A stretch of 64,000 nucleotides of DNA from Lysobacterales bacterium (GCA_016721015.1 JADKJL010000004.1:1-64000); one strand, 5' to 3'. Positions 51,616 through 60,835 are shown, counted from the stretch's first letter. Numbers and translations are program-made. The notes: a model not told the origin generated them from the letters alone.

Positions 51616-52548
51616 TCAGGCTCGTTTGCGCGTGATCTTGGCTTTTCGATCCGCGGCAGTCTTGCGCTTGCTACCCGCCGGTTTCTTGCTGGTGGCAGTC
51701 TTCTCCGATGCGGTCGCCTTTTTCTTCGCCGGCGTCTTGGCCGGCGTACGCTTGTTGGTGGCGAGACTCTTGCGCAACAGCGACATGAAATCGACAACGT
51801 TGGTCGTTGCATCCTCGGGGACTTCAGGCTCTTCCTCGATGCTATGGGTGACTCCCTTGGCCTTCATGCGCTTCTCGATGACCTTGCTCAAGCGCTCGCG
51901 GAATTCGTCCTTGAAGTCACCGGGCTTCCACTCCGCGGACATTGACTCGATCAGCTTTTCCGCCATGTCCATCTCGGCCTTGGAGATCTTCGCGCCAGCC
52001 GGCTTTGCTGTCGGCAGCTTGTAGTCTTCGACAGCGACGATTTCCTGTGGATAGCGCAGCAAATTCATGACCAGCGCATCACCCTGGGGAAACACCGCGC
52101 ACAGGTATTCGCGGGTGCGAATGACCACGCGGCCGACGCCGATGCGTGCAGTCTTGCGCAGGGTTTCGCGCAACAGCACATAGCCCTTGTCCGCCTTCTT
52201 GCCGGGCACCAGCACATAGGGCTTTTCGTAATAGGCCGGGGCGATCGAACCGGCCTCGACAAAGGCTTCGATATCAATCGATTCATGACTCTCGGGCGCA
52301 GCCGATTTGAGGTCCTCGGCATCGAGCACGACATAGCTTCCCTTCTTGTACTCGAAGGCCTTGACGATGCTCTTCCAAGGCACTTCCTCGCCGGTGTCGG
52401 CGTTGACGCGCTCATAACGGATGGGCTTCTTGTCACGCGAATCGAGCATGCGAAAATGCAAGTCGATCTTGCGTTCGCCACTCATGACCGAAATCGGCAC
52501 ATTGAGCAGGCCGAACGAGAGCACGCCGTTCCAGATGGGTCGGGCCAT
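51616..52548 (-). CDS. ku: Ku protein, non-homologous end joining
   Basis: A 310-residue DNA end-binding protein. Start at 52548 gives the canonical MARPIWNGVLSFGLLNVPIS. The ring-forming core contains LHFRMLDSRDKKPIRYERVN, KGYVLLRETLRKTARIGVGR and MNLLRYPQEIV. The C-terminal tail (from about 250) is Lys/Ala/Thr-rich (KTPAKKKATASEKTATSKKP), a known extension that adds DNA contact. It is divergent from ligD with 144 bases between, the classical two-gene NHEJ arrangement. It protects double-strand ends and recruits LigD. Confidence 0.98.
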   Translation of the reverse strand: MARPIWNGVLSFGLLNVPISVMSGERKIDLHFRMLDSRDKKPIRYERVNADTGEEVPWKSIVKAFEYKKGSYVVLDAEDLKSAAPESHESIDIEAFVEAGSIAPAYYEKPYVLVPGKKADKGYVLLRETLRKTARIGVGRVVIRTREYLCAVFPQGDALVMNLLRYPQEIVAVEDYKLPTAKPAGAKISKAEMDMAEKLIESMSAEWKPGDFKDEFRERLSKVIEKRMKAKGVTHSIEEEPEVPEDATTNVVDFMSLLRKSLATNKRTPAKTPAKKKATASEKTATSKKPAGSKRKTAADRKAKITRKRA

Positions 52549-52692
52549 GACAAATCTCCGCTTGGTCGATCGAAGCATCCTAGCGCGTGAGCCACGGCGT
52601 CCGGCCATCCTGAATACCGACGGTTTCCTTCTGATTCATCCTGTCGATGCTATCCCTGCGAGCTGCCTTGACTGATCCATGGACGCGCACGC

Positions 52693-55251
52693 ATGTCGCT
52701 GATCCGCTATCGCAAGAAGAGGGATTTCTCGCAAACCTCGGAACCGAGCGCAGGCGGTACGCGCGGTGGCCGGATCTTCGTCGTCCAGCTTCATCATGCC
52801 TCTCGGCGCCACTACGATTTCCGCCTCGAACTCGATGGGGTGCTGAAAAGCTGGGCGGTGCCGAAGGGGCCGAGTTTCGATCCCGCCGTCAAGCGCCTGG
52901 CCGTAGAGGTGGAGGATCACCCCATTTCCTATGCGAATTTTGAAGGCGATATTCCAGCAGGAAACTATGGTGCCGGGCACGTCGATCTGTTTGATCGCGG
53001 AACCTGGGAGCCGATCGGCGGAGCGCGCAAGGGGCTCGCCGACGGTGACCTCAAGTTCACCCTGCATGGGCACATTCTTCGTGGCTCCTGGGTGCTCGTG
53101 CGCACCCGCATGCAAGGCGACAAGCAGCAATGGTTGCTGATCAAGCATCAAGACGAATTTGCAGCCCGGGGCGAAGCCGACGATTACATCGATTCGGCAA
53201 CGGATCGGCCGGGGAAGTCGGGAAAACGAACGAACAAGGCGAAAGCGGTCGTCCCTGTTTCGGAGACGAAAACAGCGGTGAAATCCGAGGTGCCGTTGCC
53301 GGGCATGGGCACGCCGGAGCGGCTTGTTGGAGGATTTTTCCCGCCGGAGCTTTGCCGGCCTGCGGATACTCCACCGGCCGGAGATCAGTGGTTGCATGAG
53401 GTCAAATGGGATGGCTACCGGATCCTCGCCAGCATCGTGCGCGGGAAAGTCCAGTTATGGACGCGCAATGCCAACGAGTGGACTGGAAAATTGCCCGAAC
53501 TGGTTGAAGCGCTCGCGGCATTGAAGTTGCGCAATGCGCGCCTGGACGGCGAGATCATCGTGCTCAGCGAGGGCAAGGTGGATTTCAATGCCTTGCAGGC
53601 TCGCTTTTCCGATGAAGATGCAGCGCCGATCCTGTACATGTTGTTTGATGTCGTCCATGCCGATGGGCACTCGTTCGCGGAAGTGGCCTTGAGCGAGCGC
53701 AAGGCCTGGCTGGCGGATCGCATCGAGCGCCACGCACATCCGTTGCTGCGCTACTCGGACCATCAGGTCGGCAACGGCGCCACCGTGTTTGCCCAGGCAG
53801 TCGAAGCCGGCATCGAAGGCATAGTCAGCAAGCGCCTCGACAGTCATTACAGCGGGACGCGAAGTGGCGCCTGGGTCAAATCGAAAGGACGCCTCGCCGA
53901 TGAATTCATCGTTGTCGGATTCACTGAACCCAAGGGCAGCAGCCGCGCTGGACTCGGTGCCTTGTTGCTGGCCAAGCCGACGGCCGACGAAGGCTTGCGC
54001 TACGTGGGTCGCGTCGGCACGGGCCTGCGCTGCGAGCAACTGATCGAATTGCGTCACCTGTTGGAAAAATCGGTAGTGAAGAAGGCGACCGCCGATCCGG
54101 GTCTGATGGCGCGCAAGGATAGGGGCCTGGCGATCTGGGTAAAGCCAAAACTTGTAGTCGAAGTGTTCTATCAGGGTATCGGTGGCAAAGGTCTTTTACG
54201 GCAACCGGCATTCAAGGATCTGCGGCCGGACAAGTCAGCCGATGAGGTATCGAGCCATATCGAGGGAGCAAGCACGATGACAAGCGAATCAAGCCCAAAA
54301 TCAGGGTCGGCGAAAGCACGCGCACCGGCAGGAAAAGCGGCCCTGGGGAAACGGAAGCGATCCGCGAAACCACCCCTCGCGGATGATGCCGCTGATGAGG
54401 TCGCCATCACGCATCCCGAACGAGTCGTCTACCCGACGTTGAAATTGACCAAGCAGGATGTCGCCGACTACTACCGCGCCGTCGCGCCTTGGATCCTGGC
54501 GCAAATCGCGGGACGACCGCTGTCGGTGTTGCGCTGCCCGGGTGGCACGGCAAAAGCCTGTTTCTTTCAGAAGCATTTGGCCAAGGGCAGTGGCGAGCAT
54601 GTGCACGGCGTGACCGTCGAGGCGAAAGACGGCGAGGATCGCTATCTGTGCATCGATGACGAAGCGGGCCTGCTCGAACTGGTGCAATTGAATGTGCTCG
54701 AATTCCATCCCTGGGGAGCCCGTTCGAGTGACCCCGAGCATGCGGATCGACTCGTGTTCGATCTCGATCCACATGCGTCGGTGAGCTGGAAGCGCGTCAA
54801 GTCGGCTGCGGAAAACCTGCACGAGCAACTGAAATCGATCCGCCTGCAATCCTTCCTGCGAACGAGCGGAGGCAAGGGATTGCATGTCGTCGTGCCGATT
54901 GATCCGGCCGCGCCATGGGACGAGTTGCGCGGTTTTGCCAAGTCGGTCTCGGAAGCATTGGCTGCGCTCGAGCCGGATGAATTCGTCGCCGTATCCGGGG
55001 AAAAGAATCGCAAGGACAGGATCTTCATTGACTGGTTGCGCAATAGCCGCGGTGCGACCAGCGTCGCTTCCTACTCCTTGCGTGCCCGCGATGCGGCGGG
55101 TGTGGCCATGCCGTTGGCATGGTCGGATTTGAAGCGCCTGGAGTCAGCCCACGTGATCAATCTTTCCAATGCGGTGGAATGGATCCGCAAGCGTGGCAAG
55201 GATCCCTGGGCAGAGATGTCGTCGGTGAGGCAGCGCGTTCCCCAGCTTTGA
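52693..55251 (+). CDS. ligD: ATP-dependent DNA ligase D, three-domain NHEJ ligase
   Basis: An 852-residue multifunctional enzyme. Domain order: 3'-phosphoesterase (about 10-165; HHASRRHYDFRLELDGVLKS), ATP-dependent ligase (about 210-520; nucleophile Lys238 in EVKWDGYRIL, then DGEIIVL and GIEGIVSKRLDS), and archaeo-eukaryotic-type primase/polymerase (about 570-850; RLVFDLDPHASVSW with catalytic Asp pair, RTSGGKGLHVVVP). A Lys/Ala linker joins the last two. This is the same order as Pseudomonas aeruginosa LigD. It fills, trims and seals broken ends held by Ku. Confidence 0.98.
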   Translation: MSLIRYRKKRDFSQTSEPSAGGTRGGRIFVVQLHHASRRHYDFRLELDGVLKSWAVPKGPSFDPAVKRLAVEVEDHPISYANFEGDIPAGNYGAGHVDLFDRGTWEPIGGARKGLADGDLKFTLHGHILRGSWVLVRTRMQGDKQQWLLIKHQDEFAARGEADDYIDSATDRPGKSGKRTNKAKAVVPVSETKTAVKSEVPLPGMGTPERLVGGFFPPELCRPADTPPAGDQWLHEVKWDGYRILASIVRGKVQLWTRNANEWTGKLPELVEALAALKLRNARLDGEIIVLSEGKVDFNALQARFSDEDAAPILYMLFDVVHADGHSFAEVALSERKAWLADRIERHAHPLLRYSDHQVGNGATVFAQAVEAGIEGIVSKRLDSHYSGTRSGAWVKSKGRLADEFIVVGFTEPKGSSRAGLGALLLAKPTADEGLRYVGRVGTGLRCEQLIELRHLLEKSVVKKATADPGLMARKDRGLAIWVKPKLVVEVFYQGIGGKGLLRQPAFKDLRPDKSADEVSSHIEGASTMTSESSPKSGSAKARAPAGKAALGKRKRSAKPPLADDAADEVAITHPERVVYPTLKLTKQDVADYYRAVAPWILAQIAGRPLSVLRCPGGTAKACFFQKHLAKGSGEHVHGVTVEAKDGEDRYLCIDDEAGLLELVQLNVLEFHPWGARSSDPEHADRLVFDLDPHASVSWKRVKSAAENLHEQLKSIRLQSFLRTSGGKGLHVVVPIDPAAPWDELRGFAKSVSEALAALEPDEFVAVSGEKNRKDRIFIDWLRNSRGATSVASYSLRARDAAGVAMPLAWSDLKRLESAHVINLSNAVEWIRKRGKDPWAEMSSVRQRVPQL

Positions 55252-55263
55252 ATCGAAACGGGA

Positions 55264-56178
55264 CTATTGACCGTGGGCAGGTTTGGAGCGGGCCGTATCG
55301 TTGGCAAGCTGCAACGGGCCGTCGAACGCTTCCGCAAGGTGTCGGGTGAGTCCCGCGCCGATCAGCACGATCAGCGAGGTGTAATAGACCCAGATCAGAA
55401 GCAGGATCAGTGAGCTCGCCGCGCCGTAGGCGTCGGCGCTGGTGGTTGCAGCGAGATAACTTCCGAGCGCCCACTTGCCGAGTTCGAACAGGAGGGCGGT
55501 CAAGGCGCCGCCGATGAAGGTGTAGCGATAGGCAATTCGCGCATCCGGTACGAAGCGGAACATCAGGCCGAAACTGACCGAGAAGACGCCCAGGGTAATC
55601 AGCTCGTTGATCACCAGCCAGAGGCTGCTTTCCTGTTTGAGAACCAGGGTCATGGCGCTGCTCGCAACGAGGGTGATCGTGAGCAGGAAGCCGATCACGG
55701 CGAGCATGCCGAATGACAGTAGTCGCCGGCGTATCCATTCCCAAACCGCGTTGGTTGGTTCACCGGCGGTTCCCCATACCGCATTGATCGCCGACTGCAA
55801 TTGGGCGAATGCAGTCGATGCGGAAATCACCAGGGTGGCGATGCCGATCATCCCCGAAAAGCTGGCCTTGAACGGGCTCTCTTGCGCGTTCTTCATGACG
55901 CTGACTGCGCTCTCGCGCACCTGGCTGCCGAGCAGGAGGCCGAGCTGTTCGATCAGTTTATCCTCGGCACCAGGGGAAAGCTGCGACGCCGCCCAGATGC
56001 TGATGACGATGATCGGGGCGAAGGACAAGGCCGCGTAGAAGGCGATCGACGCGGCCAGGGTCAAGGGATCATGCGAAACAAACTCCTCGATCGCCTGCCA
56101 TATCCTGCGCCATCCATGCGTACCGTCGAGGGCCTTGCGCTTTTCGGAATCGATTTTCGCTGCAGGGTGCAGTTGCAC
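55264..56178 (-). CDS. YihY/BrkB-family inner-membrane protein
   Basis: A 304-residue protein with about six transmembrane helices. Signatures: DPLTLAASIAFYAALSFAPI near the N-terminus, GTAGEPTNAVWEWIRRRLLS, FRFVPDARIAYRYTFIGGAL and SLILLLIWVYYTSLIVLIGA. This is the YihY family, once misannotated as ribonuclease BN; its function is unsettled. It ends 12 bases from the ligD stop (convergent) and is preceded by the small ElaB/YqjD-like gene, 12 bases away, in the same direction. Confidence 0.92.
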   Translation of the reverse strand: MQLHPAAKIDSEKRKALDGTHGWRRIWQAIEEFVSHDPLTLAASIAFYAALSFAPIIVISIWAASQLSPGAEDKLIEQLGLLLGSQVRESAVSVMKNAQESPFKASFSGMIGIATLVISASTAFAQLQSAINAVWGTAGEPTNAVWEWIRRRLLSFGMLAVIGFLLTITLVASSAMTLVLKQESSLWLVINELITLGVFSVSFGLMFRFVPDARIAYRYTFIGGALTALLFELGKWALGSYLAATTSADAYGAASSLILLLIWVYYTSLIVLIGAGLTRHLAEAFDGPLQLANDTARSKPAHGQ

Positions 56179-56190
56179 GAAACCTGTTCC

Positions 56191-56433
56191 CTATCGACCC
56201 ACTCGCCCGATCAGATACGCAAGGGCACCCGCCACTGCGATGCTGGTAATCGGTTGTTCGCGGATGAGCGAGCGAAAATCGTGCAAGAGCGAATCGGCTT
56301 CGTTGCGTACCACAGCCTTGAATGTCGCCGCGGCATCATCAACCGCATCAATCACGTCGCCGAGAGCAGGTGCTGGTGCAGCGGACGGCGTGGATCTGTC
56401 TGTATCAGGCGCATTGAATTCGTTTGTGATCAT
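56191..56433 (-). CDS. small ElaB/YqjD/DUF883-like membrane-anchored protein
   Basis: About 80 residues. An N-terminal Pro/Ala-rich segment and an amphipathic helix (IDAVDDAAATFKAVVRNEAD) are followed by SLLHDFRSLIREQPITSIAV and a C-terminal membrane segment ending YLIGRVGR, the usual pattern of DUF883-type proteins that tether to the inner membrane and can bind ribosomes. Start at 56433 or 56439. It is directly upstream of the YihY-like gene (12-base gap) and probably co-expressed. Confidence 0.8.
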   Translation of the reverse strand: MITNEFNAPDTDRSTPSAAPAPALGDVIDAVDDAAATFKAVVRNEADSLLHDFRSLIREQPITSIAVAGALAYLIGRVGR

Positions 56434-56652
56434 GGACAATCCTGGGTTATTGATCGGGTGGGTCGAATCGTAGAGGAGGCTTACTGAACGACGAACAAGC
56501 TCGTCCTTGCAAGGAAGGGCTCGGGGAATTTACCGCGGCTGACTGGTCAGCCTTTCCGCCGATGCGAGGCCTTCGGGATGCCGAAAGTTTACGTCCGCGT
56601 TCATGATCGTTTGACGACGATGATCGCCCTCCTCGTCGCGGGCATGCATCGA

Positions 56653-57864
56653 ATGGATCTGAAAAGCGGCTCTCCTTTCTGGATGCTGAAAAATGCGCAG
56701 GCGGCCTTCCATCCTCCGCTGCACGTGGATCATCGCTGCGATGTATTGATCGTGGGGGCAGGGATCACCGGGGCCCTGATCACGCGCAGCCTGGTCGAAG
56801 CCGGCATCGGCGTTTGCCTGGTCGACAGGCGTCAGGTTGCGTGGGGCAGCACGTCGGCGAGCACCGCCCTGCTCCAGTACGAAATTGATGTCGAGCTTCA
56901 GGCGCTGGCAAGGAAATTCGGCATCGGGGATGCCGTGCTTGCCTACCGATCGTGTGAACAAGCCGTCAAGAACGTGGCCGCCTTGGCGAAAAATTTGCGT
57001 GGCGTCGATGTCCGCTCCATGCAGAGCCTGTATTTTTCCAGCCACTGGTATCACGATCGTCGGGTTCGCCGCGAAGGTGAATTGCGCAAGCAACACGGGT
57101 TTGCCCTCGACAGTCTCGACAATGCCGCATTGCAGGCCAGGTTCGGACTCGACGCCGGGGCCGGCCTGCTGTCCACGGTGGCCGCCGAGGTCGATCCGGT
57201 CCAATTGACTCGCGCCATTCTGGACATGGCGAAGCGCAAGGGTGTCGAGATCTTCGAGCGCACCAGCGTGGAAGAGATTGTTGCAACGTCTCGAAGCGCG
57301 ACAGTCATGCTGGGCAATGGCAAGCGTATTCGTTGCAAGCATTTGATCATCGCAGCCGGCTACGAGTCGGAGCGATTTCTGACCCAGAGGGTTGCGCGCA
57401 ACCGCAGCAGCTACGCGTTCGTCACCGATCCCATCGAAGGCGGGGCAGGTTGCCTGGAGCGCTGCCTGGTGTGGGAATCAGCGCGCCCGTATCTGTATGC
57501 ACGCAGTACCGCCGATCACCGATTGCTGATCGGTGGCGAGGACGATGCCATCGACATCCCGCTCAAGCGCGACGCCAGCGTCTCGCGCAAGGCGGAGACC
57601 CTGCAAAAGAAATTCTCGGAGCGCTTTCCCCGGATTTCCCTGAATGTCGCTTTTTCCTGGGCCGGAACGTTTGCGGAAACCAAGGACGGCTTGCCGTTCT
57701 TTGGGGCACATGAGCAGCACGGTCCGCGCGTACATTTCGCCATGGCCTACGGTGGCAATGGCATCACCTACAGCGCGATCGGCGCCGAGATCATCCGTGA
57801 CCGCCTGCTTGGCAAGCAGCATCCCTGCGCCGAGCTGTTCTCGTTTGCACGGTTGCGGCACTGA
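56653..57864 (+). CDS. FAD-dependent oxidoreductase (DAO family)
   Basis: About 403 residues. The Rossmann FAD site CDVLIVGAGITGALITRSLV near the N-terminus and the C-terminal FAMAYGGNGITYSAIGAEII mark a D-amino-acid-oxidase-fold flavoenzyme. WGSTSASTALLQYEID is the usual segment after the flavin site. The substrate is unknown; glycine/sarcosine oxidase-like enzymes share this fold. Start at 56653 or 56644 is based on spacing to the FAD motif; a frame from 56578 is longer and less likely. The stop shares one base with the topoisomerase gene start. Confidence 0.9.
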   Translation: MDLKSGSPFWMLKNAQAAFHPPLHVDHRCDVLIVGAGITGALITRSLVEAGIGVCLVDRRQVAWGSTSASTALLQYEIDVELQALARKFGIGDAVLAYRSCEQAVKNVAALAKNLRGVDVRSMQSLYFSSHWYHDRRVRREGELRKQHGFALDSLDNAALQARFGLDAGAGLLSTVAAEVDPVQLTRAILDMAKRKGVEIFERTSVEEIVATSRSATVMLGNGKRIRCKHLIIAAGYESERFLTQRVARNRSSYAFVTDPIEGGAGCLERCLVWESARPYLYARSTADHRLLIGGEDDAIDIPLKRDASVSRKAETLQKKFSERFPRISLNVAFSWAGTFAETKDGLPFFGAHEQHGPRVHFAMAYGGNGITYSAIGAEIIRDRLLGKQHPCAELFSFARLRH

Positions 57865-58952
57865 TGCCACGCACAGGCGGTGAGGCTGCTGTCGCCGCAG
57901 ACAATGCAGCGGAAGCGCGCCTCGCCGGCTTGCGCCATGTCACCGATGAGGACCCCGGCATCCGCCGGCGGCGCGCGGGCAAGGGTTTCAGTTACCTGGG
58001 AACGGACGGATTGCGCATCACCAATCAGAAGGTTCTCGAGCGCATACGCGCTTTGGCGATTCCGCCGGCCTACACCGATGTCTGGATCTGCAGCAATCCG
58101 CGCGGCCACATTCAGGCGACTGGTCGCGATGCGCGCGGGCGCAAGCAGTATCGCTATCACCCGCGTTGGCGCGCCGTCAGGGATCTGGGCAAATTCGCGC
58201 GCCTGCTCGACTTCGGCGATCGGTTGCCGCGCCTGCGCCGGACACTCGCTCGCGATCTGAAGCGACCGGGACTTCCGCGGGAGAAGGTATTGGCAACGGT
58301 GGTCAGCCTGCTGTCGGAAACTCTGGTTCGCGTTGGCAATGCGAAGTATCGGGAGCAGAACGGTTCGTTTGGGCTGACCACCCTGTTGGCCCGGCATGTT
58401 GCCTTCCTGCGCGGTCGCGCCTTGTTCCGCTTCCGTGGCAAGAGCGGACTCAGACATGCCGTCGCTGTTGACAACGCACGCCTGGTGAGACTGCTGCGCA
58501 GATGCCAACAACTGCCAGGGCAGTATCTGTTCCAGTTCCTCGATGACGAAAACGACCCGCAGCCGATCCATTCCGGCATGGTCAACGACTACCTCTTTTC
58601 CGCGATGGGCGGCGAGTTCACGGCCAAGGATTTCCGCACCTGGGGTGCGACCGTCCATGCGATCGCGGTATTCGTGGAAACGCCTGTTCCGGAGCCGGGC
58701 GAGGAGAGAGCTGTCGCCAGCCTGATCAACAGCGTCATTGGCAAGGTTGCCAAGGTATTGCGAAATACGCCGGCGGTCTGCCGCAATTCCTATATCCATC
58801 CGCGGGTCATCGAGGGCTGGAAGGATGGCAGCCTGCAGCAGACAGTTTCGGTTGAAGACGTGCGTTTCCCTCGCAAGCTCGAGCAAGCGACGTTGCGGTT
58901 TCTGCGTGCGGCACGGCGATTCCGACCGGAAAGGTTGGCCGCGCAGGGGTGA
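57864..58952 (+). CDS. DNA topoisomerase IB (poxvirus type)
   Basis: A 362-residue eukaryote-like type IB topoisomerase that relaxes supercoils through a 3'-phosphotyrosine. The N-terminal domain has GKGFSYLGTDGLRITNQKVL and IRALAIPPAYTDVWICSNPR, then GHIQATGRDARGRKQYRYHP. Catalytic elements include LARHVAFLRGRALFRFRGKS (Lys/Arg region), FTAKDFRTWGATVHA and the nucleophile Tyr310 in NSYIHPRVI. It starts on the last base of the preceding stop (TGATG), so it is tightly coupled to the oxidoreductase gene. Bacterial TopIB genes often lie in stress or NHEJ-type clusters, as here. Confidence 0.96.
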   Translation: MPRTGGEAAVAADNAAEARLAGLRHVTDEDPGIRRRRAGKGFSYLGTDGLRITNQKVLERIRALAIPPAYTDVWICSNPRGHIQATGRDARGRKQYRYHPRWRAVRDLGKFARLLDFGDRLPRLRRTLARDLKRPGLPREKVLATVVSLLSETLVRVGNAKYREQNGSFGLTTLLARHVAFLRGRALFRFRGKSGLRHAVAVDNARLVRLLRRCQQLPGQYLFQFLDDENDPQPIHSGMVNDYLFSAMGGEFTAKDFRTWGATVHAIAVFVETPVPEPGEERAVASLINSVIGKVAKVLRNTPAVCRNSYIHPRVIEGWKDGSLQQTVSVEDVRFPRKLEQATLRFLRAARRFRPERLAAQG

Positions 58953-59003
58953 TTGTCAATCCGAAGCCCGGGTCGCCTGGTTCTTTATCACCCCGCGCAG
59001 GTT

Positions 59004-59167
59004 TTAAATCGTCAGGCCAAATTGAAGCGCGACCAGGGCATAGCATGCGAAGGCACCGCCCATGCCACCCACAACACATTGCTGAGCATAAACACCCAGA
59101 ATCCGCGATCGCGTCGTCGTTGTTGTCCTGAAGCGACCAGCCATCCTGCCAACAGCGTGACGACCAT
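59004..59167 (-). pseudogene. small two-helix membrane protein with a probable frameshift
   Basis: The frame encodes MVVTLLAGWLVASGQQRRRD then GFWVFMLSNVLWVAWA, typical of short inner-membrane proteins known in Xanthomonadales (recalled as SNVLWVxWG followed by ALxALQ). After 'VAW' the called frame changes to unrelated residues and stops at 59012. Another frame continues with ACYALVALQFGLTI and stops at 59004-59006. A one-base loss in TGGGCGG near 59060 would explain this. The initiation codon is unclear; ATG 59167 is the first in frame. Confidence 0.55.
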
Positions 59168-59280
59168 CGCCGGCCACTGGATCAGATCCCCTTTCAAAGT
59201 GATTGCCTCACACACTGGACAAGTCGTATCTTCCCGCCGGCTAACCACGTAGGTTCTGGCGACTTGGGCGGGGGTGTCAA

Positions 59281-59577
59281 ATGTTGAGGAAGGGAACGCT
59301 GCATGCGCGCGAGCCGCATGCGCTCGAAGATGGAAGCTACCTTGCAGTTACCCTGATCAACCGGCCGCCGCACGGCGTCATGGCTTGGGCGGGGCGGCTG
59401 CTGCCTGCTGCGATCGACAAGCCGGCCGCCGAGATTGATTTGGGCGACTATGTCGTTTCCGAAAAAGTCAGTTTTTCAACTTGGCACGATGTCTGGGAAT
59501 ATTTCGCCCCACGTGAATATGCCGCTCTGATTGACCAGCTTCATGCCGAAGTCGATCGCCTTTATCCGGGCGAATAG
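59281..59577 (+). CDS. hypothetical protein, 98 residues
   Basis: I do not recognise this protein. It is soluble with no signal peptide and a normal composition: GSYLAVTLINRPPHGVMAWA, EIDLGDYVVSEKVSFSTWHD and a helical end EYAALIDQLHAEVDRLYPGE. ATG at 59281 follows GGGGG about 10 bases upstream. It stands alone between the frameshifted membrane gene and the glutaredoxin fusion. Its coding nature rests on composition and start signal only. Confidence 0.6.
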   Translation: MLRKGTLHAREPHALEDGSYLAVTLINRPPHGVMAWAGRLLPAAIDKPAAEIDLGDYVVSEKVSFSTWHDVWEYFAPREYAALIDQLHAEVDRLYPGE

Positions 59578-59911
59578 ACGCTTCACCCGCCGCGAGAATT
59601 TTCCGGCGCGATTCATGGGGCGCACTCTTGCCGGGTCGTGCTTCCACCCGCTCGACAGCGCACGCGCTTTTTGGCAGTTGCGCGGGTTCTTGCCCATTGT
59701 TCGACAGCCGTGTCGTTGGCGAGCGGTAAAGGCGATGCCAGAATGTCTTCGATGCCGACACGCGATGGTTCGTTGGCAAAGCGGCGCGCCCCTGGAGCCG
59801 GGCGAATTTTTCCGCTGAAAGCGCTGATTCAGCGGGCAATCCGCCCCTTGAGTTGATGTGGCCGAGCACCCATTTGGGCTTCAGCAATCGCACCCAGCCC
59901 AAGGAAATTTC
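59578..59911. other. 334-base intergenic region
   Basis: No gene is supported. CCGCTGA (59812-59818) and TCAGCGG (59829-59835) form a short hairpin about 75 bases before the glutaredoxin fusion. The end supplies its AAGGAAA ribosome binding site. Confidence 0.5.
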
Positions 59912-60835
59912 ATGTCAAACGCCGAACCCGTCCGTCAGCGCATCGAGTCGATGCTCGCCCAACACCGTGTTGTCCTGTTCATGAAGGGCACGCGCAATGC
60001 CCCGAGCTGTGGCTTTTCGGCGGCCACGGCGGGTGCGCTGAATGATCTGCTCGACGAGTACGAGACGGTGGATGTGCTGGCCGATGAAGAAATTCGTCAG
60101 GGCATCAAGGATTTCGGCAACTGGCCGACGATTCCGCAGCTGTATGTCGATGGTGAGCTGGTCGGCGGTGCCGATATTGTCCAGGGCATGGCTGCCAGCG
60201 GCGAGTTGCATACGCTGCTCGGGCTTGCGCAGCCGGATCGTACGCCACCCGCCATCACGATCAGTGATGCGGCCGCGTTGCAGATCCGCAAAGCGCTTGG
60301 CGACGCCGAAGGCATGGGCCTGTTCCTGGCCATCGACGCGCGCTTCCAGCCGCAATTCCAGCTTCGTGAAATCCAGGGCAGCGAGATCCGGGCGATCGCC
60401 AATGGCATCGATGTGCTGTTCGATCCGGCCAGCGCCAAGCGTGCCAGGGGGGCCCATATCGGTTGGACCGAAACAGCGCAGGGCGAAGGTCTGTCAATCG
60501 ATTTGCCGGCGGCCCCGCCGAAGGTGCATGGACTGGATGTTCATGCACTCAAGCGCATGCTCGATCAGGGTGCGGTCACGGTGATTGACGTGCGTCCGGC
60601 CGAGGAACGGGCGCTGGCAGGGTTCGCTGGCGCCGAGGTGCTCGATGCCTCTTCGCATGAGCGACTGGTCAAGCTGCCGAAGGAGACACCACTGGCGTTC
60701 CTCTGTCATCACGGCAACTCGAGCGCTCGCGCCGCCGAGCATTTTCGTGAGCAGGGATTCCGTGTCGTGCACAACATCATCGGCGGAATCGAAGCCTGGT
60801 CGAGCGAGATCGATCCGGGCATACCTCACTATTGA
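59912..60835 (+). CDS. monothiol glutaredoxin - IscA-like - rhodanese fusion
   Basis: A 307-residue three-domain protein. Residues 1 to about 110 are a Grx4-type monothiol glutaredoxin with CGFS (Cys33, in NAPSCGFSAATAGAL), NWPTIPQLYVDGELVGGADI and IVQGMAASGEL. Residues about 115-200 resemble an A-type Fe-S scaffold (ITISDAAALQIRKALG) but the three ligand Cys residues are missing. Residues about 215-307 are a rhodanese domain with active Cys265 in FLCHHGNSSARAAEHF. Grx4 proteins carry 2Fe-2S clusters; the rhodanese part may handle sulfur. I recall similar fusions in Xanthomonadales. Start at 59912. Confidence 0.92.
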   Translation: MSNAEPVRQRIESMLAQHRVVLFMKGTRNAPSCGFSAATAGALNDLLDEYETVDVLADEEIRQGIKDFGNWPTIPQLYVDGELVGGADIVQGMAASGELHTLLGLAQPDRTPPAITISDAAALQIRKALGDAEGMGLFLAIDARFQPQFQLREIQGSEIRAIANGIDVLFDPASAKRARGAHIGWTETAQGEGLSIDLPAAPPKVHGLDVHALKRMLDQGAVTVIDVRPAEERALAGFAGAEVLDASSHERLVKLPKETPLAFLCHHGNSSARAAEHFREQGFRVVHNIIGGIEAWSSEIDPGIPHY

